Shown here: in pieces, positions 54,802-63,064 of the stretch | Position numbering within the stretch: position 1 is the first letter of the stretch | How the letters are laid out: the number at the start of each line of letters is the position of its first letter | Assembly (NCBI RefSeq): GCF_008630495.1 | Contig: NZ_VWOJ01000001.1 | Location: 496,001 to 560,000 of the forward strand | Reading direction: 5' to 3' | DNA from: Alkalicaulis satelles | GTDB taxonomy: Bacteria; Pseudomonadota; Alphaproteobacteria; Caulobacterales; Maricaulaceae | Length of the DNA: 64,000 bases | Program-made: the position numbers and the translations under genes | Notes under the pieces: generated by a model | What the model was told of the DNA's origin: nothing | The model's input: the letters and a program-made list of their open reading frames with translations, nothing else | Database searches by the model: none

Positions 54802-55391
54802 AGCTCTGCCTCCGCGCCGCCCGCCAACACCTGCAGCCGCGCCGCGATGCGCGCCAGATAGGCGATGATCACCCCCAGAACGATCAGCAATAGCCCCGTA
54901 TCCAGCATGCCGACCTCACGCGAAACCTCGAACACCGGACCCCAGCCAATGATGAAGTCATCATTCTGGGGGAAGACGAAAAACAGTGCGCAATCAATTA
55001 CAAAGGCCGCGACAATCACCAGCCCGGCCCCAATGATCACGCCTGAGGGCGCGGTCATGAGCTTCATCCTCCCGGTCAGATCCGAAGTCTGGCCCGGATG
55101 TCCGGCGCGCAGCGCAGCGGGCGCGCGCCTGGCTATGCGCATGCCCAGCTCCACCATCAGGGCGAAGGCCAGGATGATGAAGGCGTATGAGAGCGGACTG
55201 ACAAGATTGAACAGGGAGAGCTGGCGGCTCAACTGGATCGGGCGGCCTGCGATTTCAGCCGTTTGGGGCGTCAGGAGCGTCAGCAACTCAACAAAGGCGG
55301 TGATTACGTAATAGGCGAAGACCAGAGCGGCGAAGACCGCCCCCGCCTTCGCGGCGGGGTGGGTGAAAAAGCGCCAGGCTGGCAGGATCAT
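54798..55391 (-). CDS. Membrane protein with two diverged 2TM modules (4th gene)
   Basis: 197 residues from ATG 55391. Begins MILPAWRFFTHPAAKAGAVF, the same WRFFTHP as the 191-residue neighbour. First module closes with VELGMRIARRA (80-90), the second, which lacks FFTH, with IIAYLARIAARL (175-186). Predicted helices at about 17-40, 62-82, 116-140 and 164-180, with an acidic loop PQNDDFIIGWGPVFEVSREV. A longer frame upstream covers the 54-residue gene in another frame and is not real. Function unknown. Confidence 0.68.
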   Translation of the reverse strand: MILPAWRFFTHPAAKAGAVFAALVFAYYVITAFVELLTLLTPQTAEIAGRPIQLSRQLSLFNLVSPLSYAFIILAFALMVELGMRIARRAPAALRAGHPGQTSDLTGRMKLMTAPSGVIIGAGLVIVAAFVIDCALFFVFPQNDDFIIGWGPVFEVSREVGMLDTGLLLIVLGVIIAYLARIAARLQVLAGGAEAEL

Positions 55392-55552
55392 GTGGTGGCC
55401 TTCGGCTCGCCGCCGCCGTCCGCCGCGCCGGCGCCATCGCGGCGGCGCAGTTCCAGCTTCAGCCTGTGCAAGCGCCACGCATAGCCCGAGACCACCGCCA
55501 CCGCGAAGCTCAGGAGGACCGCAAGCATGATCCATTCGACCAGATTGTTCAT
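55388..55552 (-). CDS. 54-residue single-helix protein (3rd gene)
   Basis: MNNLVEWIMLAVLLSFAVAV, then VSGYAWRLHRLKLELRRRDG and a short Gly/Ala/Pro tail: one transmembrane helix followed by a basic amphipathic helix. Too short for usual gene finders. It is supported by exact four-base overlaps with both neighbours (ATGA at 55388-55391 and 55549-55552). Its position among small membrane proteins suggests a shared complex, which is inference. Confidence 0.6.
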   Translation of the reverse strand: MNNLVEWIMLAVLLSFAVAVVSGYAWRLHRLKLELRRRDGAGAADGGGEPKATT

Positions 55553-55758
55553 GACGAACCTCCTGCGTGCGCCCGGTTGCGTTCAATCATCGCACTGAGC
55601 CTGACCACGGCGTGCGCTCCAGCATGAAGCACCACGCCAAGCATAATATAGCCCACCGCAACCCAGTCGTCAGGTTGGCCAAACATGGCGAACCCGAAAC
55701 ACCCCAGCGACAGGGCGTGGAAGGCGTCGCGGAAGAGCTGGGCGTGGGGCGCCATCAT
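55549..55758 (-). CDS. 69-residue two-helix membrane protein (2nd gene)
   Basis: Two moderately hydrophobic helices (FHALSLGCFGFAMFG, about 13-27; WVAVGYIMLGVVLHAGAHAV, about 32-51) followed by a charged amphipathic end (VRLSAMIERNRAHAGGSS). ATG 55758 overlaps the stop of the first gene by four bases (ATGA); ATG 55755 is next to it. Function unknown. Confidence 0.6.
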   Translation of the reverse strand: MMAPHAQLFRDAFHALSLGCFGFAMFGQPDDWVAVGYIMLGVVLHAGAHAVVRLSAMIERNRAHAGGSS

Positions 55759-56012
55759 GACGGGCGTCGCTGCCGGCGTGAGCGGCGCGCACGCGCCCGG
55801 CTCTGTTCGAAGCGCGAGCGCCAGGCCTGTGGAGGGCGGCGCATCAGCCCGCGCGTCACCAGAGCAAGGCCGAAGAGCCAGACGCCCGCAAACCCCATCA
55901 CGAAGCGCAGGCCGAATTCATCCCACGCGTGCGGCAGCCAGACGGCGCCGGCGATCAGCAGCGCGCCCGTAATCGCACTCAAAACGGCAGGGATGAGGAT
56001 GCGCCAGACCAT
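55755..56012 (-). CDS. 85-residue two-helix membrane protein (1st gene of overlapping operon)
   Basis: Helices at about 4-27 (ILIPAVLSAITGALLIAGAV) and 34-56 (LRFVMGFAGVWLFGLALVTR), then an Arg-rich tail (SRFEQSRARARRSRRQRRPS). Opens the seven-gene chain. Only 71 bases lie between its start and the gatA stop; they include the hairpin GGATGGGC/GCCCATCC (56062-56083) directly after gatA, which may terminate gatA transcripts so that a separate promoter drives this operon. No clear promoter was seen in the remaining bases. Confidence 0.6.
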   Translation of the reverse strand: MVWRILIPAVLSAITGALLIAGAVWLPHAWDEFGLRFVMGFAGVWLFGLALVTRGLMRRPPQAWRSRFEQSRARARRSRRQRRPS

Positions 56013-56083
56013 AGACGCAAGCTAGACCGATACGCGCCTCAGGGGAAGCCGCCGCGCGTCTGGATGGGCGCTACAGCCCATCC

Positions 56084-57562
56084 CTACCACCACGTCTCCG
56101 CCTTCGCCCCAAACCCCGCCGCGCGCTCGATCGCGCCGGCCACGGCGAACATGGTCTCTTCCTCCAGCGCCGGGGCGATGACCTGCAGGCCCAGCGGCAG
56201 GCCGGACTTGTCGAGGCCGGCGGGCACGCTCATGGCCGGGATGCCGGCGATATTGGCGGTCACCGTGAAAATGTCGTTGAGATACATCTCGATCGGGTCG
56301 GCCTTGGCCTTGGAGCCGATCTCGAAGGCGGCGCTGGGCGTGGCGGGGGTGAGGATGGCGTCCACCTGGCCGAACGCGGCGGTGAAGTCCTCATAGATGC
56401 GCCGGCGCACTTTCAGAGCCTTGAGATAATACGCGTCATAATAGCCCGCCGAGAGCACATAGGTGCCAATCATGATGCGGCGCTGCACCTCCAGCCCGAA
56501 CCCGGCTGCGCGCGTCTTCTCATAGGTGTCGATGAGGTCGGCGCCCTCCACCCGCGCGCCATAGCGAATGCCGTCATAGCGCGCCAGGTTCGAGGACGCC
56601 TCGGCGGGCGCGATGATGTAATAGGCCGGCAGGGCGTATTTCGTCATGGGCAGGGAGATGTCGACGATCTCGGCCCCCTGCTCTTCCAGCCATTTTGCGC
56701 CCTGGCGCCACAGCGTCTCGATCTCGCCGGGCATGCCGTCGACGCGGTATTCCTTGGGGATGCCGATGCGCAGGCCCTTGACCGAACGCCCGGCGGACGC
56801 GGCGAAGTCCGGCACCGCGCCGGGATAGGAGGTGGAATCCTTGGGGTCATGGCCCGCCATGACCTGGGTCAGCAGGGCCGCATCCTTCACCGTTTTGGCG
56901 AACGGGCCGGGGTGATCCAATGAGCTCGCAAACGCCACCACGCCCCAGCGCGAGCAGCGCCCATAGGTGGGCTTCACCCCCACCAGCCCGGTAAAGGCCG
57001 CCGGCTGGCGGATGGAGCCGCCGGTATCGGTGCCCGTGGCGCCATAGCTGATCCCGGCGGCCAGCGCAGCAGCCGAGCCGCCCGACGACCCGCCCGGCGT
57101 CAGCTTCGCCTCAGAGCCTTTCGCCCGCCACGGATTGACCACCGGGCCGGTGGCGGCGGTCTCGTTGGACGAGCCCATGGCGAACTCGTCCATGGAGGTC
57201 TTGGCGAAGAACACCGCGCCCGCATCCCAGAGATTCTGCGTGACGGTGGATTCGTATTCGGGTTTGAAGCCCTTGAGGATGTTGGACGAGGCCGTGGTCT
57301 CCACGCCCTTGACCGCGAACAGATCCTTGATGGCCACCGGCACGCCTTCCAGCGCCCCGCCCTCGCCTTTGGCCAGACGCGCATCGCTGGCGCGCGCCAT
57401 CTCCACCGCCCGCTCGCCATCGATGGAGGTGAAGCAGTTGAGCGCGCCTTGCGCGGCCTCCGCCGCCGCCACGGTCGCCTCAGCCAGCTCCACAGCGGAA
57501 AACGATTTGGCGCGCAGGCCTTCAGCGGCCTCATGCAAGGTCAGGGAGGAGAAATCAGTCAT
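56084..57562 (-). CDS. gatA: Glutamyl-tRNA(Gln)/aspartyl-tRNA(Asn) amidotransferase subunit A
   Basis: 492-residue amidase of GatCAB. The Ser-cisSer-Lys machinery is visible: [20 protein letters not shown] (lysine), [20 protein letters not shown] (serines) with [20 protein letters not shown], the amidase signature. It supplies ammonia from glutamine to misacylated tRNA. gatC is upstream with one extra gene between; gatB is not in the window. Confidence 0.95.
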   Translation of the reverse strand: MTDFSSLTLHEAAEGLRAKSFSAVELAEATVAAAEAAQGALNCFTSIDGERAVEMARASDARLAKGEGGALEGVPVAIKDLFAVKGVETTASSNILKGFKPEYESTVTQNLWDAGAVFFAKTSMDEFAMGSSNETAATGPVVNPWRAKGSEAKLTPGGSSGGSAAALAAGISYGATGTDTGGSIRQPAAFTGLVGVKPTYGRCSRWGVVAFASSLDHPGPFAKTVKDAALLTQVMAGHDPKDSTSYPGAVPDFAASAGRSVKGLRIGIPKEYRVDGMPGEIETLWRQGAKWLEEQGAEIVDISLPMTKYALPAYYIIAPAEASSNLARYDGIRYGARVEGADLIDTYEKTRAAGFGLEVQRRIMIGTYVLSAGYYDAYYLKALKVRRRIYEDFTAAFGQVDAILTPATPSAAFEIGSKAKADPIEMYLNDIFTVTANIAGIPAMSVPAGLDKSGLPLGLQVIAPALEEETMFAVAGAIERAAGFGAKAETWW

Positions 57563-57563
57563 C

Positions 57564-57887
57564 TCAGTCTTCTTTCGTACCGCTGTCTTTGGGCGGTCTT
57601 GAATTGACGAACCAGTAGGCGGCGGCGTGGCCGGTCAGAATCGCCCCGGCGGTCATCCAGCCATCAACCCGGTCCAGCTCGACCATCCGCCAATTTTCAG
57701 TGACCGGCGAAGTACCGTAAACTTGCAAGAAGAAGAGCACGCAAAAACTGGCCAGCGACACATACCAGGACAGCCAGTGACGGGTGGGAACGCCCCAGGT
57801 TTCGCGCATATGGCGTGCGGTTAAAGCCGCCACAACGCCGGCGAAGGCTGCAATCAGAAGGGCGATCACTGGAAAGAGCCACCCCAC
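57564..57887 (-). CDS. Unknown membrane protein between gatC and gatA
   Basis: 107 residues with three likely helices: about 3-23 ([20 protein letters not shown]), 39-58 ([19 protein letters not shown]) and 77-95 ([19 protein letters not shown]), and a charged tail [11 protein letters not shown]. No family recognised. It starts five bases after gatC and ends one base before the gatA ATG, so it is certainly in the gat transcript. gatC and gatA are normally adjacent, making this an insertion into a conserved pair. Confidence 0.7.
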   Translation of the reverse strand: MGWLFPVIALLIAAFAGVVAALTARHMRETWGVPTRHWLSWYVSLASFCVLFFLQVYGTSPVTENWRMVELDRVDGWMTAGAILTGHAAAYWFVNSRPPKDSGTKED

Positions 57888-57892
57888 GGCCC

Positions 57893-58180
57893 CTACTCCA
57901 CGCTTTTGGGCGCTACGAAGAAGCCCTCTTCGGACCGGGGCGCGTTTTTCAGCACGGCCTCGCGCATGGCGCCGTCGGTGACTGCATCCTCGCGCAGCGG
58001 CAAGGGCGTCTGCACCGCCGTGGTCATGGGCTCCACGCCGGCCACATCCACCTCGTTGAGCAGCTCAACCCATTTGAGAATGCCGTTGAGTTCGCCGGTC
58101 AGGGCGTCGAGGCGGTCGGCGGGCTCGGCGATGCGCGCCAGACGCGCGATGCGCTGCACATCCTCAGGGGTCACCGGCAT
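57893..58180 (-). CDS. gatC: Glutamyl-tRNA(Gln)/aspartyl-tRNA(Asn) amidotransferase subunit C
   Basis: 95 residues. TPEDVQRIARLARIAEPADR and LTGELNGILKWVELLNEVDV are the two conserved helices, followed by GVEPMTTAVQTPLPLREDAV and the C-terminal FFVAPKSVE typical of GatC, the small belt subunit of GatCAB. Heads the gat transcript. The 255-bp region to the divergent crotonase gene shows no further gene. Confidence 0.94.
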   Translation of the reverse strand: MPVTPEDVQRIARLARIAEPADRLDALTGELNGILKWVELLNEVDVAGVEPMTTAVQTPLPLREDAVTDGAMREAVLKNAPRSEEGFFVAPKSVE

Positions 58181-58435
58181 GGGCAGGTCTCCGGAAAAAA
58201 GCGAAGTCGGACATCAGTGAACAGGCTTGCGCGTCGAGTAGCAATCACCGTGTTGCGGCGCAAGGCGAACGGGCGGCGGGCGATGAACCGCCCTGGCGCC
58301 CAAAAGTCCGTTTTCAACACGCAATCGGGACGATAGCGGCCCGCCTGACCGGGGGATAAGCCTGCGCCTGACGGGTAGGCTGCGCCGTGACGAGGCTCTA
58401 GTCTGGCGACCAACACAAAAACGACGGGGAGGCGC

Positions 58436-59311
58436 ATGAGCTACACCACCATCACGCTGGAGCGCGACGGACCGCTGGCGGTCATCACGCTGAACCGGCC
58501 GGACGCGATGAACGCTTTCACCCTCGAGATGGGGGCTGAGCTGCGCGCCGCCTTTGACGAGACCGACGCTGACGGCAGCGTGCGCGCCGTCATCGTCACC
58601 GGCGCGGGCAAGGCGTTCTGCGCGGGCGCCGACCTGTCCACCGGGGCTGAAACCTTCAACGCCGTCGCCCAGGCCCAGGCCAGCGGAACGCTCGATGACC
58701 GCGACCCGCAATGGCGCGATTCCGGCGGGCGGCTGAACCTGCGAATCTTCAATTCCCACAAGCCTGTCGTGGCCGCCATCAACGGCGCCTCGGTGGGCAT
58801 TGGCGCCACCATGATCCTGCCCATGGACGCGCGCATCGCCCTGAAAGGCGCCAAATTCGCCTACCCCTTCACCAAGCGCGGCATTGCCTGGGACGGCTGC
58901 GCCAGCTGGTTCCTGCCGCGCGTGGTGGGGGTGGAGACCGCCCTGGACTGGGGCCTGTCAGGCCGGACCTTCCTGGCCGAGGAAGCCCATGAGGCGGGCC
59001 TTGTCAGCGCCCTGGCCGACACGCCGGGCGCTGTTATGGAGCTGGCGCTTGAGCGCGCCCGGCGCCTGATTGACGGCGGCGCGCCGGTGTCCGTGGCCAT
59101 GAACCGGCGCCTGTTATGGCGCATGCTGGGCGCATCCCATCCCATGGAGGCGCACCGTCTGGAAAGCCGGGCCATCCTGCACCGGGGCATGAGCCCGGAC
59201 GCGGCCGAAGGCGTGATGAGCTTTCTGGAAAAGCGCCCCGCCGCCTTCCCCGGGACTGTGCCGGAAAGCTACCCGCCTGGCTGGCCTTGGGATGAAGACC
59301 CGGACTACTGA
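58436..59311 (+). CDS. Enoyl-CoA hydratase/isomerase family protein
   Basis: 291-residue crotonase. LNRPDAMNAFTLEMGAELRA, GAGKAFCAGADLSTGAETFN and INGASVGIGATMILPMDARI make the CoA and oxyanion sites; FAYPFTKRGIAWDGCASWFL is where catalytic residues vary between subfamilies, and the usual second glutamate is not obvious. The C-terminal PESYPPGWPWDEDPDY is Pro/Trp/Asp-rich and unusual. GGGGAGG precedes the ATG. Single gene; substrate unknown. Confidence 0.85.
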   Translation: MSYTTITLERDGPLAVITLNRPDAMNAFTLEMGAELRAAFDETDADGSVRAVIVTGAGKAFCAGADLSTGAETFNAVAQAQASGTLDDRDPQWRDSGGRLNLRIFNSHKPVVAAINGASVGIGATMILPMDARIALKGAKFAYPFTKRGIAWDGCASWFLPRVVGVETALDWGLSGRTFLAEEAHEAGLVSALADTPGAVMELALERARRLIDGGAPVSVAMNRRLLWRMLGASHPMEAHRLESRAILHRGMSPDAAEGVMSFLEKRPAAFPGTVPESYPPGWPWDEDPDY

Positions 59312-59407
59312 GCCGCGCCTTGACCCCCCTGCATCCATGCCATAAGGGGCGAAACCGCCACGCGTTTTGATCAACGCGTCCCGCCCCTCGCCGGAGATTT
59401 CGCGCCC

Positions 59408-60652
59408 TTGCGCCTGACCTCGCCCGACCCCAGACGGCCGTCCCTGACGACCGTTGAGCTGATCGCCATGGTGGGCGGGCTAATGGCGTTGAACGCCCTG
59501 TCCATCGACATCATGCTGCCGGCCCTGGGCGTGACGGGCGAGGCGCTGGGCGCCCCGGGCAATGAGCGCCAGCTGATCATCACCGCCTATCTGTTCGGCT
59601 TTGGCGCGGCCCAGCTCCTGTTCGGCCCGCTGGCCGATTCGCTGGGCCGGCGGCGCACGCTGCTGGGCGCGCTGATCGCCTATCTCGCCGCCACAGCGCT
59701 GTGCATCATGGCGCCGGACATGACGCTGATGGTGATCGCGCGCTTCCTGCAGGGCGTGGCCGCCGCCGCGACGCGTGTGGTGGCCATCGCCCTGGTGCGC
59801 GATCTGGTGTCGGGCCGGCGCATGGCCGAGATCATGTCGTTTGCCCTGACCGTGTTCATGATCGCGCCCATCCTGGCGCCGGGCCTGGGCCAGCTCATCC
59901 TGTTCGTCGCGCCCTGGCAGGCGATTTTCGGCGCGCTGTTCGTCATGAGCGCAGGGCTCACGGTGTGGATGGCGCTGCGCCTGCCCGAAACCCTGCGCCC
60001 GGAATACCGCATCAGCCTCAATCCGGCGTCGGCCTGGCGCAATTACGTGCTGGCCGCCAGCCACCGCATGACGCTGGGCTATATGACTGCGTCCTCGCTG
60101 ATTTTCGGCGCCCTGTTCGCCTTCATCGCCAGCTCCGAACAGGTGATGGCCGAGCTTTATGGCCTGGGGGCCTGGTTCCCGGTGGCGTTCGGCGCGGTGG
60201 CGCTGGGACTGGCGGGGGCGAACATTGTCAATGCGCGCATCGTGCGCCGGCTGGGCATGCGGCGCATCTCCCATGCCGCGCTGGCCGGGTTCACGGCGGT
60301 CAATCTGATCCATCTGGCGATTGCGCTGATGATGCACCCGCCCTTCTGGCTCTATTACGCGCTTCTGACCCTGGCCCTGATGCTGTTCGCCATGGTGGGC
60401 GCCAATTTCTCGGCGCTGGCCATGGAGCCCGCCGGGGAGCGCGCCGGGACCACGGCCGCGCTCTATGGCGCGGTCACCTCCATGTCGGGCGCGGTGCTGG
60501 GGGCCCTCATCGGGCTGGCCTATGACGGCACGGTGGCGCCGCTGATCCTGGGCTTTGTGGTGATGGGCGTGCTGGCGATCGCGGTGGTGATCTGGACCGA
60601 GCGCGGCGTGATGTTCGGCGCCGGCGAGCCCTATGGCGATGAAGAGAGCTGA
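59408..60652 (+). CDS. MFS drug exporter of the Bcr/CflA family
   Basis: 414 residues, 12 predicted helices. LNALSIDIMLPALGVTGEAL and QLLFGPLADSLGRRRTLLGA (motif A between helices 2 and 3), RFLQGVAAAATRVVAIALVR and MIAPILAPGLGQLILFVAPW (motif C) are Bcr/CflA hallmarks. The best start is TTG 59408; the next in-frame ATG at 59468 would cut into the first helix. Likely exports a small molecule; substrate not predictable. Confidence 0.87.
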   Translation: MRLTSPDPRRPSLTTVELIAMVGGLMALNALSIDIMLPALGVTGEALGAPGNERQLIITAYLFGFGAAQLLFGPLADSLGRRRTLLGALIAYLAATALCIMAPDMTLMVIARFLQGVAAAATRVVAIALVRDLVSGRRMAEIMSFALTVFMIAPILAPGLGQLILFVAPWQAIFGALFVMSAGLTVWMALRLPETLRPEYRISLNPASAWRNYVLAASHRMTLGYMTASSLIFGALFAFIASSEQVMAELYGLGAWFPVAFGAVALGLAGANIVNARIVRRLGMRRISHAALAGFTAVNLIHLAIALMMHPPFWLYYALLTLALMLFAMVGANFSALAMEPAGERAGTTAALYGAVTSMSGAVLGALIGLAYDGTVAPLILGFVVMGVLAIAVVIWTERGVMFGAGEPYGDEES

Positions 60653-60667
60653 TCGCGCCTGACGGCC

Positions 60668-61561
60668 CTAGAGAGTGTCGAGGTCCACGCTGGCTTCGGT
60701 CAGCGCGCCGTCCAGGCGCCAGCCTGCGCCTTCGCCCTGCTTGAGCACATCACACAGCCAGGGCAGCAGGGCGAGGAGATCGGCCTCCAGCGTATGGGGC
60801 GGATTGACCACCACCACGCCCGCGCCCGCCAGCTTGCCCTCGCTTTCCAGATCACGCACCCACAGATCGGCGCGCAGCACCTTCTCCGGATCAAAGCCCT
60901 CTTCGAACAACAGCCATTGCGCCAGCCCCTCATCGAAGCGGTCGCAGGCCCATAAATCCTTCAGGGGCCGCCAGAAGATGAAGGTTCCGGTGGGCCAGCG
61001 CTCCAGCCCGGCGCGGGCCGCGCGCGCCATGGCCGCCATCTCGTCACGCTGTTCGAACGGCGGATCGATCATCACCAGGCCGCGCCGCTCGCGCGGGGGC
61101 AAGAGCGCGGCCAGCGCCTTGTAGCCGTCGCGTTGCTCGGCCTTGATGCGGGCGTCGCGGGCATAGCGCTGGTCCAGCGTGCGGCAGTCGGCCTCGTGCA
61201 ACTCGCACAGATGGATGCGGTCCTGCTCGCGCAGTATCGCCGCGGCGATATCGGGCGAGCCGGGATAGGCGCTCAAACCCCCGTCCGGATTGCACGCCCG
61301 CACCGTCTTCAGCCAGGGCGCCAGCGCCGCCTCCACCGCTTCAGGGCGGGACGCGTCCATGACGCGCGCCACGCCCGCCTGCCATTCGGGACTGCGCCGG
61401 GCGGCGTCGCTGGTCAGGTCATAGCGCCCGGTCCCGGCATGGGTGTCGATATAGCGCGCAGGCTTGTCCTTGCGGATCAGGTGATTGAGGCACAGCGCCA
61501 GCACGGCGTGCTTGAGCACGTCGGCGAAATTGCCGGCATGGAAGGCGTGGCGGTAATTCAT
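60668..61561 (-). CDS. rlmJ: 23S rRNA (adenine2030-N6)-methyltransferase
   Basis: 297 residues. MNYRHAFHAGNFADVLKHAV is the diagnostic RlmJ start; YIDTHAGTGRYDL is the SAM motif, and the N6-adenine catalytic DPPFEQRDEM (DPPF) is intact. RlmJ methylates A2030 of 23S rRNA. Its start overlaps the stop of the sensor kinase gene by four bases, an unusual coupling. Confidence 0.95.
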   Translation of the reverse strand: MNYRHAFHAGNFADVLKHAVLALCLNHLIRKDKPARYIDTHAGTGRYDLTSDAARRSPEWQAGVARVMDASRPEAVEAALAPWLKTVRACNPDGGLSAYPGSPDIAAAILREQDRIHLCELHEADCRTLDQRYARDARIKAEQRDGYKALAALLPPRERRGLVMIDPPFEQRDEMAAMARAARAGLERWPTGTFIFWRPLKDLWACDRFDEGLAQWLLFEEGFDPEKVLRADLWVRDLESEGKLAGAGVVVVNPPHTLEADLLALLPWLCDVLKQGEGAGWRLDGALTEASVDLDTL

Positions 61562-63045
61562 GATGCGGGCTTTAGCGCCTTGGCGCGCGTTTGGGGAGCG
61601 CCTTGCACGGCGCGCAGGCTCACTTCGAACACCGCGCCCTGCGGACCAGAGCGCGCCAGCGTCACATCCCCGCCCATGGCCCGGGTCAGCTCGCGCGCGA
61701 TGGACAGGCCCAGTCCCGCCCCGCCCGGCGCGCCGCTGCGCCCGAAAGGCTCGAACAAGGTTTCACGCACCTTGTCCGGCACGCCCGGACCGGTATCGGC
61801 CACCGCAATCACCACAAACCCGCCCTCGCGCCGGTCCAGCGCAGCGGTGAAGCGGCCCCCGCCCTCCATGGCCTGGATCGCATTGCGGAACAGGTTGAGG
61901 AATATCCGGTGCACATGGTCGGGATCGGCCTCCACCGCCACCGCCTCGTCAATCTTGTTGTCCCACCCCGCCCGGCCCGTGGCGGCCATGGCGTCGCTGG
62001 CGGCGTCATCGAGCGCCGCGCGCAGGATCAGCCGGCTCATCACCGGCGCGCGCTCCTCGGCGCGCCCGTATTGCAGCGTCTCCTGACACAGGCGCACGCC
62101 CCGGTCGACGGCGCGCACCAGGCGCGCGCCCATATTGGCCACGCGCGCATCCGGGCTCATGGCCAGACGGTCTGAGACCAGATGGGCGCTGGCCAGCACG
62201 TTTCTGAGATCATGATTGATCCGCGCCACCGCCCCGCCCAGCGCCGCCAGACGCTCGCGCTGGCGGAAGGCGGCGCGCACCTCGTCCTGCATGGCGGCCA
62301 GGGCGGTCTCCGCCTCGCCGATCTCGTCGCGCCGGCCTGAGGGGCGGAACGCGTTGGAGGCATTGCCCGGATCCTGCTGGAAGGCCGTGATCGCCTTGGC
62401 CAGCCGGCGCATGGGCCGCACGAAAACAAACAAGAGCAAGAGATAGAGCAGCCCCCCGGTCACCCCGGCAATGAACAGCGATATCCCGAAAATCCGCACC
62501 GAAAAGGCGATCAGGTCCTCGCGCAGGCCCGCTTCGGGCACGATCACGCTGATCTGTTCGTCAGGGCGGGTGCGCGGCGAGGCGATGATGCGGATATAAC
62601 GCCCGTCCGGCCCGAACACCGTGCCCCACAGGGCGAACTGGCGCTGGATAACGGTTTCGCGGGTGAGATCGGCCACGATCATGTCCGCCGCGCTGATATC
62701 GCCGCCCAGCACCAGCTCGGTGACCCCGCCATAGACCCGCGCCACCGCCACCGCCTCAGCCCCGGCCAGCAGCTCGCGCACCCGCGCCTCGCTCAGACCC
62801 TCGGCTTCGGCGGTTTCAGCCGCCAGCGCAGCCAGATGGGCCGATTCCGCCCGGGTGGTGAGCCATTCGGTGCGAAAGCCGGCCGCGGACGGGATGAAGA
62901 TCATCACCTGGGCGATGAGCACCACCAGCACGGTGAAGGCCAGCAGCTTGCCCGGCAGGGAGCGCGCCGCGCCCGCAATGCGGCCCGCCGCCGCCTGCAT
63001 CCAGGCGGCGGGGCGCGAGGCCCTGCGCTGGCGGTCCCTGCTCAA
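61558..63045 (-). CDS. Membrane sensor histidine kinase
   Basis: 495 residues: helix at about 34-55 (KLLAFTVLVVLIAQVMIFIP), periplasmic sensor (56-184), helix at about 185-209, HAMP linker, dimerisation domain with the phospho-acceptor His278 (GAVARINHDLRNVLASAHLV) and an HATPase_c domain (NLFRNAIQAM N-box, VADTGPGVPD G1, GGAGLGLSIARELT G2). No response regulator lies next to it, so it is an orphan; only rlmJ is coupled to it. The signal is unknown. Confidence 0.92.
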   Translation of the reverse strand: MSRDRQRRASRPAAWMQAAAGRIAGAARSLPGKLLAFTVLVVLIAQVMIFIPSAAGFRTEWLTTRAESAHLAALAAETAEAEGLSEARVRELLAGAEAVAVARVYGGVTELVLGGDISAADMIVADLTRETVIQRQFALWGTVFGPDGRYIRIIASPRTRPDEQISVIVPEAGLREDLIAFSVRIFGISLFIAGVTGGLLYLLLLFVFVRPMRRLAKAITAFQQDPGNASNAFRPSGRRDEIGEAETALAAMQDEVRAAFRQRERLAALGGAVARINHDLRNVLASAHLVSDRLAMSPDARVANMGARLVRAVDRGVRLCQETLQYGRAEERAPVMSRLILRAALDDAASDAMAATGRAGWDNKIDEAVAVEADPDHVHRIFLNLFRNAIQAMEGGGRFTAALDRREGGFVVIAVADTGPGVPDKVRETLFEPFGRSGAPGGAGLGLSIARELTRAMGGDVTLARSGPQGAVFEVSLRAVQGAPQTRAKALKPAS

Positions 63046-63064
63046 TCTGCGCCCCCTTCCGGCG

